Source of the DNA: Cladorrhinum sp. PSN259
Taxonomy: Eukaryota > Ascomycota > Sordariomycetes > Sordariales > Podosporaceae
DNA length: 64,000 bases
Direction: 5' to 3'
Assembly (NCBI GenBank): GCA_033725935.1
Contig: MU867060.1
Span: 1,454,922-1,518,921, forward strand
How positions within the stretch are numbered: position 1 is the stretch's first letter; the number at the start of each line of letters is the position of its first letter. This document shows positions 12,036 to 22,215 of this stretch, piece after piece. The notes under the pieces are model-generated. The model ran no database searches. It was not told the DNA's origin and was given only the letters and a program-made list of their open reading frames with translations. The translations under genes were made by a program, and so were the position numbers.

Positions 12036-12539
12036 TCAGTCGGTCGGCCTTCTGGGGTCGTAAACCTCGTAGCCTTCGTCTTCGGTGTCGCTCTCAACAA
12101 GATCACTTTTTGGTGCAAGTCCAGTCTCCCCAACCGGCGTGTCATCTTTGGCCTGATTGTTGTCCTTCTTGGTCTCTTCCGCCGGTGCCGAGAATCCCAC
12201 GGGCACAAATGCCGACTTGAACCCGGTTTTCTTGAAGCCACCTTTTTTGAAACCACCACCACCCGTTGCCGTGCTAGCTGCTTCGCCCAGCTTGATGCTA
12301 ATGACCCCCTCGGTCTTTTGCTCTTGGCGTCTGGCGCGGGCGACGGCATTCGGATCCTTGACCATAGCCTTCATATCCTTGAGTCGCTGTTTGTGGCTGT
12401 GGTCGTAACTGCCGAGATGGGCTTCGTAGTCGTTCATCCTCGAGTAGCCCTTTTGGCAGAGCTGGCAGTAAAACGACTGAAGGGCCTCGCGCGCCGACGA
12501 GGTCTGCGCCGGAGGCAAGGTTTGGTGTCGAGGAGGCAT
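12036..12539 (-). CDS. small C2H2 zinc-finger protein (GPATCH8/ZNF804-type finger)
   Basis: A single exon of 167 residues. Residues about 22-60 read FYCQLCQKGYSRMNDYEAHLGSYDHSHKQ, with a CxxC and two histidines spaced as in the zinc finger of the GPATCH8/ZNF804 group of RNA-processing proteins, followed by the family's KQRLKDMKAM helix. After this come a Gly/Lys-Phe repeat (GGGGFKKGGFKKTGF) and an acidic C-terminus ending in DEGYEVYDPRRPTD. A nuclear, splicing-related role is inferred. The stop is convergent with the Zn2Cys6 gene, only about 145 bp away. Confidence 0.85.
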   Translation of the reverse strand: MPPRHQTLPPAQTSSAREALQSFYCQLCQKGYSRMNDYEAHLGSYDHSHKQRLKDMKAMVKDPNAVARARRQEQKTEGVISIKLGEAASTATGGGGFKKGGFKKTGFKSAFVPVGFSAPAEETKKDNNQAKDDTPVGETGLAPKSDLVESDTEDEGYEVYDPRRPTD

Positions 12540-13072
12540 GTTGTGGGAGGTAACTGTTTAATGGTTCGGGGAATTGGGAAAGTGGTGTGATGTCTAAATG
12601 GCGGGTGCAGTAAGGAAGTTTCCCGAGCGGTTGACCTAAAGTTGGAGGGAAATTCAAGATTAAGCTTTCCAGGTTTGATCACAGGCCAGAATTCGGGGTT
12701 GCAGGGATAAGCCAGTGAGGTGTGCCAAGCGAGAGCGGTTCATCCCACTTTGACATTGTGGGGTTAGTCTAGCGTCCACTTGACAAGAGGCTTCCACGTA
12801 ATTAATGTATTGAAGCGTAATATTATCGACGTCTATCCAACAAGATCCCTAGGGAATTGTCATTAATGACCGTAATGTTACTTTCGTAGCCCGATTCTTT
12901 ACCCGAGACCGCCCCCGGGTCTGTTACCCACCGGCATGAGACGGTAACTGGCTCAACCAAATGCAGCTTCCCGAACCTCAACAAATCCCGAAACAAAAAT
13001 AATAAAAAATACAGCAACGAACGGTGTTGAAGAAAGGAAGCGTGGCCGCCTCGGCATTGTGTGTCGCCCACA
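12540..13072. promoter_or_regulatory. divergent promoter spacer, zinc-finger gene / Mcp1-like gene
   Basis: About 530 bp between two divergent start codons. No additional gene is seen. Confidence 0.45.
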
Positions 13073-14180
13073 ATGGATCATCATTCCTTGCGGTCGAGAG
13101 CCTCGCAAGAGACTCTCGTATCCACCATATCCCAAGTTTCGTTGCTCGAAATCGACCCAACGCCGATGGACTCGCCAACTTATAACCCGTATGACAAAGA
13201 CCTGCCGCCGGTCCCAGAAGAATCCCTCTCAGACTCGACCCATTCTCTCCGGTCGAACCCAACATTCTCCTCCACAACTACTACCACCAGCCTTGGTCTA
13301 AGCGGCTCTGGTCATGGCCCAATCTACTACTGTCCGTCTCTCCAATGCAATATTTCTTCAAGTTTTGCCCCCCCGCTAACCTCTGCCTTACTCTCAAACA
13401 GTGATGCGCATCCAGCGCTACTCCTCCTACACCTTTGGACTGTTCGCCTCCCTCCACCTAGCCACGACCTCGATCATTCCTCTTGTCGCCCGGTCCGTCC
13501 CCTCTTCAGAATCGTACTTGCTCCTCGCCCGAGAAATCTACCAGACCCCACTAAGCGAACCCTTACTCGTCGGTCTGCCAATCATAGCCCACGTCGGCTC
13601 CGGCATCGCCCTTCGCCTTTTACGTAGGGCACATAACCTCAGGCGGTATGGCCGTGTAGGCCAGCAGTCGCCAAACGGCAAGAAGAACAAGTCGGCGTTG
13701 GGCGGGGGAGGATGGCCGAGCTTCAGCTGGATCGCTGCGTCGGGGTACGGACTTGCCGCTGCGGTGGGTGCACACGTGGCTATGAACAGAGGACTGCCGC
13801 TCTTTGTGGAGGGAGATAGTTCCAACATTGGTCTGGCATTCGTTGCGCACGGGTTCGCGAGACACCCTGTGATCTCGTGGGTGTCGTATGCGGCGCTGTT
13901 GGGTTTGGGCTGCGGACACATGGTCTGGGGGTGGGCCAAGTTCGTTGGAGCCGCTCAAGGGGCCGGTTGGCAGTTGGAAAGACACACTGGCAATGTGGTG
14001 GTTGATACTCAGACGAGAAAGCAGAGGAGGAGAAGATTGTTGATCATCAACGGGGTTTCCGCCATGGCAGTCGTGGTGTGGGCTACCGGCGGATTGGGGA
14101 TCGTTGCCAGGGGAGGAGAGACACTCGGGTGGGTTGGAAAGCTTTATGACGGATTATATGCAAAGGTTCCTGGGTTTTAG
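13073..14180 (+). CDS. MCP1: Mcp1-like mitochondrial membrane protein (DUF1691)
   Basis: Exons 13073-13331 and 13402-14180 give 345 residues. The intron uses an unusual GTCCGT donor and a CAG acceptor; the splice joins a Leu to MRIQRYSSYTFGLFASLHL. The N-terminus is Ser/Thr/Pro-rich. The body has about five hydrophobic helices, including the conserved QRYSSYTFGLFASLHLATTSIIPL and AFVAHGFARHPVISWVSYAALLGLGCGHMVWG. This is the DUF1691 arrangement of yeast Mcp1, an outer-membrane protein that suppresses ERMES (Mdm10) defects and works in mitochondrial lipid homeostasis with Vps13. The function is transferred by family. Confidence 0.85.
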
Positions 14181-14698
14181 AGAAAAAAAATGGGTGTGAG
14201 ATTTTGGAGTCAAACGGGGGGCATTGCATTGCTAGAAACATCATGACATGACATGGCATGTGTGTGTGCTGTGCTTTTCTTGGGGGTTCTATACCTGGAG
14301 TGTTGGAAGGACACTTTGATGATACATCAACTGAATTATCTTTATGCATAGCGATTTAACAGGTATATAGCATGTACATATATACAAACATACACACATT
14401 TGGTCAACCCAATTCTCGTTCAAGTCGTCCATCCCTTCCAGATGCGGGGGTAATTGTTTCCTGTGATTTGTCGACCCAATTCACTTGGATTTCTCTGCTA
14501 TGAAGTCGACATTCTGTTTTTGTTTGATCAGTGATCTCTACACAGCCCGATATGGCCAATCCAGAGATGTTGTTGCGCAAGAGAGGGTCGTATCATGAAG
14601 TGTTCACAAGTTTATGCAGCGTAACTGAGATTGACTTTTGGGGTATTTTAAATTCTTCCAACGTCCCTGCCAGTATAGACAGACCCATGCATTCCTCT
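14181..14698. other. convergent 3' region, nothing seen
   Basis: About 520 bp between convergent genes. It is AT-rich with ACATGTACATATATA-like tracts near 14370. No gene is supported. Confidence 0.45.
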
Positions 14699-15076
14699 TC
14701 AAGGTGCCGCGCAAAGGTTGAGTCTGGTAACATATCTATCCAGCCCCCAGTCGCAACCGTAGCATTCACACATCTGTTGGCCATAGTGTTAGCGTCATTC
14801 CGGGGGTTCAAGAGGAACATGTGAAAACGACGGGTAGCATACGTTCTTCTTCCCTCCGGGGACACAATTCCACAGCTGTTCAGCCCTGGCTTCGCTTCCT
14901 TCGCCATTTCGTCCAATAATTCCGTTCCAGCATGCGCTGCTATCCATCATGTCCCTGCATGGCTCAACCGTGGTGGCGGTGATGGGACACGGTCCTGTGA
15001 CGATCCGTCGGTGTTGTGCCAGCGAGGCAAGCGAACCAGGAATCAGGGTTAAGAGGAGGAGGTTAGGTGCATACAT
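14699..15076 (-). CDS. small secreted eight-cysteine protein
   Basis: Exons 15076-14843 and 14773-14699 flank a 69-nt intron with GTATGC donor, a perfect GCTAAC branch site and a CAG acceptor. They give 102 residues. Residues 1-20 (MYAPNLLLLTLIPGSLASLA) are a clear signal peptide. The mature part has eight cysteines (about residues 30, 40, 49, 71, 80, 82, 85, 99), an even number consistent with four disulfides, and no membrane segment. No family is recognised. It resembles small secreted cysteine-rich proteins (effector or antimicrobial-type candidates). Unspliced reading would instead end after a few more codons and keep only five cysteines. Confidence 0.65.
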
Positions 15077-16007
15077 TGTGGTTTTCGATTGACATGGATT
15101 TTTGCACACGCTACGGAAGAGAGATGCTCACAGTCGGCCCGTGGACGTTTCTAGCCAGGTATATATCCGCTCCCTCGAAAGGTAAGCATCCATACAAATA
15201 TATCTCGGATTTAATATTGTTCAAGTCAAATTAACCAGCTACATCAATTTGCCTACCCGCTTCATTTAGATACCGAGTTGTTGTCCCGAGTTGATGGCGG
15301 TTTAGCCTAGATAGAAACGTGACTAGGCATATTCGGCAATTAGATGTGCTCATGTATTCTCAATGCAGGATAGAGATAATTAAGGCTGGAGGGAAGACGA
15401 TCAGCCCCCCACTCAAGGCTCGGCCCGGGCGCCAACTCCGATGAGACGGTGCAGATCACCCAGCTCAGAGGAAGCTATCAAATCTTTTTTCCACGCATTT
15501 TGGAAGAATGACGTCCAGGTCGGCGATTCGGGCAGCTGGAGATCCCAACAGCTCCAGTCTGCTACTGCTGAAGCGGTGAGAAGCTAGAAAATCCCAAGAC
15601 AAAATGATGCTTCGATCCAAAAATCCGAGACAAATTACCGAATGATGCCCAGGTGGTCAAGGACAACACACGGATGCCCTTTCCCCATTTATACTTCTTG
15701 GCAAGCTTATGATGTCATTGGCGGTCCCCCTCGGGCCCTAGAACCTCAGCTCACCTGAACTTTGACTGCCCATTTGTTGCACGTCGACCGTAGATCAGAT
15801 GGCAGATCTCCTGGATGAGGCCATCCCTGATCGCAAACAGAAGGGGATGACGTTGCATCGGGCCGGTAGCTGAACCAGACGCCTGGGAAACAGCAAACAA
15901 CACATAATAAGATATTTGAGTATTTCATGGGCTCACTTTCGCACGTTTCGGACAATTGACATCAATCTTCACCATCTATGCTTTTGAATCACAATCACAT
16001 ATTCAAA
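15077..16007. promoter_or_regulatory. divergent spacer, Cys-rich peptide gene / ATP-grasp gene
   Basis: About 930 bp between divergent start codons. No further gene is supported. The shared upstream region makes co-regulation possible. Confidence 0.45.
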
Positions 16008-17576
16008 ATGGGCTCCATCGACGACTTCACCATGGGCGGTGTTCAACTGCCAACAATCACACTCGACAAAACCCTCACAGAGCTCTACAGCCAAGCCGAC
16101 CCTAAAAATGAAAACATTAGACTGGGCATGGTATTCTGCGGAGTCAACAGTGCAATCGAAATCAATCCCGACTTTCCACGCAACGCCAAATACCCCTATC
16201 AAGACAGCCCTTTCATCAATGAACCCAAGCACAAGCTCACGCTAAAGAACAAGAGGCTTCAAAAGGTCCTCGCCATGAAGTACCTTAGCCTCCTACCTCA
16301 ACGGGATGCCTTCATCGCCGGTACATCTCCAGTCATCATGTTCAGCAAGAGTCGCTCCTCGGAACAGCTTGCACACGACCGGGAAGAAGCCGAGGCCACC
16401 CTCGCCGTCCTTGAGCCTTCCCAACGGCCAGAGATCGTCTTTTGCCCGGGTCCCTCACACATCCCAATGTCAGAGCACAACATCGATAAAATCGCCTACA
16501 AAGTCTCTGTGGACGGCCTCGCAAAGTATCCCCTAGCGCACGACCTCGATACTCATTGGATCGTGAACAGCAAAGCAGGCCTCGCCCGCTCTGGCTTACC
16601 GACTCCCCGTTGTGACATCTTTGATATCTCCGGTGTTCCTCCTCCGCCCTCTTCATGCTGTAGCACCTGTCAATCTGCGGCCCGAAAATCATCGGTCATC
16701 CCGGAATCATGCACTGGTCCCCGCAAGGCTTGGCTACAGGCCGAATCCGACAAACTGGTTTCCGTTGTCAAGTCTCGACCGGTTCCCTTTGTATTCAAAA
16801 ATCAACAAACCTGGGGCGGTGCAGGCACGTGGGTCATCAACACGGTTGAAGATAAGGAAGCTCTCCTTGAGGACCTGTCCGGACCAGACGGCGTGTTGTG
16901 GAAGGTTCTGTCGCAGGTCACGGAAGAGAATTGCCACCTCTCACCGGCTTCGGTGATAGTCTCAGACATGGTCACCAATGTCGTGAGGGATTGTGGAATC
17001 ACTTTCTTGGTGGGAAATGACGGTCCAGTCTTTTTGGGGGTATCGGAGCAGATGATTGATGAAGGAAGCAGCGCCTGGCTCGGCAGCACAATCGATTACG
17101 CCAGACAGGAGGAATTGAAAGCCAAGTTTGCAGCGCTGGTGGAGAGGACGGCAAAGTGGATTGCTGAAAAGGGATACAAGGGCCCAGTCGGAATCGATGT
17201 CTTGGAGACGAGGGAGGTGGGCGAGACGAAGAGCAATAACGGGGAGGACACAAAGTATCATATTGTGGACATGAATGCTAGGACTTCTGGATCGATGGCG
17301 CTGCCGTTGATGAAGGGGCACTTTTGGGAGAGGAGGGGCTTGCAGTGCGCCAGCGGGTTCTCTGTGGAATACAAGGGGAAGAGCAGGGAGGAGTTTGTCA
17401 AGAGGTGGAAGGACGAGTTTGAGCGTGGCGAGATGGTGATTCTGAGTTGGTACGAGGATCCGGATGGGAAGGAGAGGACGAGCATGGCGGATATTGTTGT
17501 CGGGGCCAAGGGAGAAAAGGAGCTGCAGGAGTTGATGGAGAAGGTGAGGGGAGAGGCAGATGAGGTTTATTTCTGA
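16008..17576 (+). CDS. ATP-grasp carboxylate-amine ligase-like enzyme
   Basis: A single exon of 522 residues. MGSID at 16008 is preferred over an in-frame ATG ten codons upstream. ATP-grasp features are present: FVFKNQQTWGGAGTW at about residues 262-276 (ATP-binding lysine and flexible glycine loop), an adenine-side strand (SQVTEENCHL..VIVSDMV), and the metal-binding HIVDMNARTSGSMALPL at about 418-434. The final part is helical. Such enzymes activate a carboxylate as acyl-phosphate and join it to an amine or thiol. The substrate cannot be deduced. Related fungal proteins are often found near secondary-metabolite genes, but no synthase lies here. Confidence 0.85.
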   Translation: MGSIDDFTMGGVQLPTITLDKTLTELYSQADPKNENIRLGMVFCGVNSAIEINPDFPRNAKYPYQDSPFINEPKHKLTLKNKRLQKVLAMKYLSLLPQRDAFIAGTSPVIMFSKSRSSEQLAHDREEAEATLAVLEPSQRPEIVFCPGPSHIPMSEHNIDKIAYKVSVDGLAKYPLAHDLDTHWIVNSKAGLARSGLPTPRCDIFDISGVPPPPSSCCSTCQSAARKSSVIPESCTGPRKAWLQAESDKLVSVVKSRPVPFVFKNQQTWGGAGTWVINTVEDKEALLEDLSGPDGVLWKVLSQVTEENCHLSPASVIVSDMVTNVVRDCGITFLVGNDGPVFLGVSEQMIDEGSSAWLGSTIDYARQEELKAKFAALVERTAKWIAEKGYKGPVGIDVLETREVGETKSNNGEDTKYHIVDMNARTSGSMALPLMKGHFWERRGLQCASGFSVEYKGKSREEFVKRWKDEFERGEMVILSWYEDPDGKERTSMADIVVGAKGEKELQELMEKVRGEADEVYF

Positions 17577-18016
17577 TTTTGATTTACTCTGACGGTTTTC
17601 CTTTTCTGGTGACGCATCATTTCTTGTTCTTGGGGGGTTCTTAGAGCTTGGCAACACTTGCAGACAGAGTGAAGCAATTTTCATTATTTATTATTGTTAA
17701 TTTTTCAAGATTCTTCCTGTATCAAATGTGACGTAAAAGTATCCCTTTAGTCCTATGTAGATGCATAGTACAAGTCAAGAATGCCAAGTTGAAAGGAGGA
17801 ACAAACCTGGATAACAGAAGATTTAGAAAGAAATTCTTTTTTTGTTTTGCTTTCACATCTGAGAACCTTGATAGGCATGGGATGAAAGTCCGATCACCAT
17901 AATCTTTCTCGCTCAAATCTTTCGAAACAGTTAAAGCAATGATCCTCATTACATGTAGTAGCATTGATGATAGGGTGCCGAGAGTTTTCAATAATCAGTT
18001 TACAAGTACTAACTAA
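17577..18016. other. convergent 3' region, nothing seen
   Basis: A 440-bp AT-rich spacer between the ATP-grasp gene and the TIR-like gene, which are convergent. No gene is supported. Confidence 0.5.
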
Positions 18017-20795
18017 CTAACCCAGCAACTTGCCCTGCTTCTCCAAGAATAAAACTTTCGGCCGGTCGCTCTCAAAAGTCAGCAGCTTATCCGCCATCAC
18101 AATCTTCAGGTCAATTGGTCCTTCCCGCAATATACCGTGTTCATTGCCCTGCGGGAGGACCACATGTTCGTACCACAGGTGCAAGTCGTAAGACCTCCTC
18201 AGGGCCTGCACCATCATGACTTCCACGGAACACCAGGCGCGAGTGTGATAATCGTCGCCGATCAGACTGATGACGGCGTTGCATTGCGCAATGATGATTG
18301 GCAGAGCATTGACACCAGCCATCGGGTTGTCCTGGTCGACACAGGCGTGATCCTATGAATTGTGCTGTTAACTAGGTGGAACGGTGGTGCTAATGGTGAT
18401 TTCGGGGAGAACGACTTACAATCCACAGTCCAAGTGTCTTACGGTCAACATCGGGGTGTAACTTGAGGAATTCCTCGGTTGCACTAATCATACGTCGATA
18501 CTGCGTATTTGCTGAATCGTCTGGCGTGTTTGCTGCCTTATCCTTATTTATCCATCGGTAGGAAAAGAAAATCACAAACGTGATGTCAGATTCCACCCCG
18601 GTTTCCGAGAGAAAGGGCCGGGCGAATCCCTCACTTGATCGTGGCAATCTTCCACACGCCAGGAAATCAGAGTAGGTCAAGAACTTGAACCCATCAAAGT
18701 GCTGACGGGTCTCAGCATTGTCAGCAAGAGCTGTTGCATAAGTGTGTCGTAGAGTACGTAATCTATCGCTCTTTTGGTTGATGAGGAGGACGGGTCTCAG
18801 CTTATCCTGGAACAGTTCTCGATAGCCTTTCCTGACTCTTGCTTCTGCTTTGCGCTTCTGAATCTCAGCCTCGGCGTCGGGTTTGTCTTTATACTTCCGA
18901 CGGAGTCCTTCAAGTACTAGGGCTTCGGATGCTTCGTCGCCATTGAACACAGAGTACTCCAAGGCGGTATATCCCTGTTCATCGATGAGATCCATGTCCG
19001 CACCTGCATCTACGAGCTCCCTAAGATATTCCCTATGCTCATCAGAAGGCTCCTTGCATAATGCCATGGCGGGGGTGCAGGTTCCACAAGGATTAAACTG
19101 GCGCATTGCTTCGTCGTTTTGTCCATCCACGAGCAAGGCCCTGCCGTAAAAGTAACGTGAAAATGCAGTGACAACAGGATCCTCCAAGCCGATGGCGTGA
19201 TTCAGTGACTTCAGGGCAGAAGCTATCGCTTGCTTACTATTTCCTTGAGCGGCGTAACACAGGGAGAGTCGAGAATGACCAATGCTCTCCCAAGTGGTGG
19301 CGACGGACTTCCAATGAGCTCTGAGGTCTGGGTCTCCAAATTCTGTTTCGGAAGATTTTTGAATACGGCGAGCACTCTCAGTACGCTCTTCCAGCTGCTT
19401 AATGGCAAGCTCCAACAGTCCTTTATCGCCTGTCTGCTGAAATAGCTGATAGTTGATCATTCCGAGATTGCCCAAGGCGCGGCAACTGCCCCGTTCAAAG
19501 CTAAACTCTCTCGACGTATCGTATTGAGCCTCCAATACGCGCTTTGCTTCATGGAGAAGGTTCATGTGTCGATAAACTACTCCTAGCTCTCCGTTAGCCT
19601 CGGCACTTCGAAGGCTAGACGACATGCCATTTAACGCGGCTTCGAGGTTGTCCTTTGCCTGATAGTACCGCCCAAACCTCCTATTCATGTTTCCAAGCTC
19701 CCGGAGTGTGAGGTGTCGGTAAAGTGTTGCGTTTGGAAAGTGTTGGGCACTCTCACATAAATGAAGTGCATTGTTGAATGCCCTCAGGGCCTGTTCCAAC
19801 TCGGACTTCTCTGCGTGATGTTTTCCTTCGATGATACTCATCTCCCAGGTGCGAAGATTGTTGACGATTTCTGCGAGCTCAGCTGGATTCATTGCGCCAG
19901 AATCACGAAACTGCGTGAAAGAGTGGCCATCTCTTGGCCCCAGTACGGGCGCCTGCTTCTCGAATCCACGCTGCGAGTCGAAGAAAAACAACGTTGCGTG
20001 TATCATGTCAGGGACAACCTCTGTCGTGTGTACCTGGGCGGCAGGGATGGTGTAGCTCATGTTGCGTGTGTGAGCTGAGGAACGTAGGGACTTGAGGTTA
20101 ACTAGCCTCCCCGTGTTTTTAACGATCGAATAGGTTTGGTGCGTTTTGTAGTTCGTGTCCTCACTTTGTTTGATATCATTCCAGGCAATTTTGTATTCTG
20201 CATGGGTTGCGGCGTCGAGTTCTTGAACGGACTCGACCTCGTAGGAGTGATCTTGACCCTCGCCAGCTAGCACCCAGCTTTGTGCAAAGGGTTGGTGTGA
20301 ATGGAGAGCGAATTCAGGATTACCTCGACGACCATCAGGCAACCAGACGTGGAGGCGAACCAGCTCGTCGATGTTTCCATCTTTTAGCCGGCTGCAGAGG
20401 GGGACGGAGAGAAATCCTTGAGCGCTGCGGGATGCTCTGAAACCAAAAGTTTCTAATGAGTTGGAAGTGAGAACTCCATAGACCAATTCCCAGACGGTAG
20501 CCAAGTCGGCAGGTGTCGCAGTCAACCGCTGCCGACTGGTTTCCCGGAGAAAGGCTACTGCGAGAGCGAGATTGGCAAGCTGTCGTAACTCTTCATTGAC
20601 CAGATCGGTTTCGATTGCAGCGCGCCAGTCGGCGAAGGTGGTGTTTGAAGCGTGATGTGACATGATCCATTTGACGACGGGATCAAGTTGGAGGGAGTCG
20701 CTGCCATCTTCTGCGTGGTTGCCGGCACGTGAGGGCAACGTAGCTTCCCAAACTCCTCTCAGAACCTCGGCCAAAGATAAAGCCGATATCTCCAT
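18017..20795 (-). CDS. multidomain cupin / TPR / ankyrin / TIR-like protein
   Basis: Exons 20795-18420 and 18352-18017 flank a 67-nt intron (GTAAGT donor) and give 903 residues. Residues about 140-295 look like a cupin-type domain (EFALHSHQPFAQSWVLAGEG, then a second histidine region IPAAQVHTTEV). Residues about 325-565 are TPR-like helices. Residues 584-627 hold an ankyrin unit (LVDAGADMDLIDEQGYTALEYSV). Residues about 738-870 resemble a TIR fold: FVIFFSYRWINKD (box 1), LWIDHACVDQDN, and GDDYHTRAWCSVEV, where the Glu in WCSVE (about 836) lies where catalytic TIRs keep their NADase glutamate. There is no NB-ARC or NACHT domain. An immune-type or cell-death role is inference; TIR membership needs a structural check. 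Confidence 0.78.
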
Positions 20796-21283
20796 TGTAA
20801 ACTTTATTAGCAGATGGAGATGGCGTCAATGTCGTTGAAAGAAGCACGTCAGATTTGACTCGCGGAAGCGAGTGGAGATGGGCGGGGCGGCCTTGGTGGC
20901 TGCCTGGTGTGACAAGGGGCTGGGGTAGGTAAGGCTTGGAACGAATATTTCAATTCAGTATGATAATCTGTTATGGTCTCACAGGTCCCGTCCTTGGTTC
21001 CTACAATCTGGTTCGAATTAACAGGCCTATTTATACCCGTAGGGGGTCTCCCGGTCTCCCATACCTTCTAAACTTCCTCCGGCTCCAGCGGTTACTAAGA
21101 ATCAGGTGTTCTGCCTCGGCGTCCCCCTGCAGCCGTCCTGCCGAGCCAACCCTCCATCGGTGACCTCTCTGGCCAACCATCCTTCAGAATGCCTTCCTGC
21201 AGGGACCTCGACACACATAGTGTGGTATCACAACCTGCATCGGATATGGACATAAACGGCAAGGCAGTCGGCTCAAGGTAAAT
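20796..21283. other. promoter of the TIR-like gene and flank of the repeat
   Basis: No gene is seen. A GTAGGGGGTCTCCCGGTCTCCC stretch and short direct repeats precede the repeat element. The first half presumably holds the TIR-like gene promoter. Confidence 0.4.
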
Positions 21284-21733
21284 GTTACAACCTGCACCGG
21301 ATATGGATACAGACTGCAAGGCAGTGCGCCAGGGGTGATATGACAGGATAATCGAAGGTTATGAGACGCTCCTCAGACAAGAGGGTTCACTGTTGATAAC
21401 CAGGTTGTCCTAATAAAGAACTACTGAGAGTGTATTGTGGACAAATGAACTGTATTGCTTGCGTGAGGAATCAGATTCCCCGGGACGGAGAGTGCACATG
21501 TGCCCAGCACTCTCCCTACTTATAGTGAAGCTATCTACATGCGTTTCTTAAGTATCTTCGTACCTTGCTCAGTGTGGTCAGTGGTCTTGGCGACCGAGCA
21601 GGCTGAGCACCTCCTGATTGACTATCTAGGACTTATGGGTCCTTTCATCCCTAGCCCAGTGATTGGTTGTAGGTCACCCAGTGGTCCGTGAGCGGGGAGA
21701 TTACGTACTGGGCGTAATATATAACTGCTAACA
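21222..21733 (+). mobile_element. LTR-like retroelement remnant
   Basis: Two imperfect copies of an ACAACCTGCAYCGGATATGG unit (about 21230 and 21287) start the element. From TGTTACAACC at 21284 to GCTAACA at 21733 the sequence has LTR-like short inverted termini (TGTTA..TAACA), an AATAAAG signal, and homology to 36339-36545. No target-site duplication was recognised, so the outer limits are uncertain. There is no intact ORF. Confidence 0.6.
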
Positions 21734-22215
21734 AGGGCTTTACTATATTAATAGGTCCTAGACGCTCTTTGGCATCAATGATGCTTATTATCCACTGTGT
21801 CGTCCTGACACACTGTATCGGATGTAGCTATTCATGCCAACCTCGTAGACTGCAGATCTTACTTGTCAATACTGCTGTGCCATTTCCCATTTCCAAACAC
21901 CTGTGTACCTACCAGTACCCTTGTCCTCCTCTCCTAGTACTTGTTTCTACGATGCTTCTACTATTAGTAGAGACTACTCGAAAGTATCACTTTTATTGCG
22001 TTTCATGCCAATACTACTTGATTTCACCCTTTCTACGAATGCTCGATATTCTGCCTGTAGAGCTTTTTTCATCCCATTTAGGAAATAGTGCACTGTCAAA
22101 TAGCCAGCTGCTGCTGTCCATATTTCCCTACCAATGCTCATCTCCTGCAAGTATTTGCAAATAGTTGCGTCAACAAAGAGAGAGGTATGTGTGCGTCCAT
22201 GAGTTTTGATGATCT
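21734..22215. other. possible internal retroelement relic
   Basis: The sequence between the LTR-like element and the acyl-CoA dehydrogenase gene has many stops in all frames. A 60-residue open stretch on the minus strand (about 21970-22165) looks protein-like but matches no family I can name. It is probably decayed element sequence plus the dehydrogenase 3' UTR. Confidence 0.35.

Noticed and set aside
16962..17684. 240-codon minus-strand frame
   Set aside because: Antisense shadow of the ATP-grasp gene with Pro/Leu-rich low-complexity sequence.
21001..21020. GGTTCGAAT motif resembling a tRNA B box
   Set aside because: Flanking bases do not form a T-stem and no A box or anticodon arm is present.
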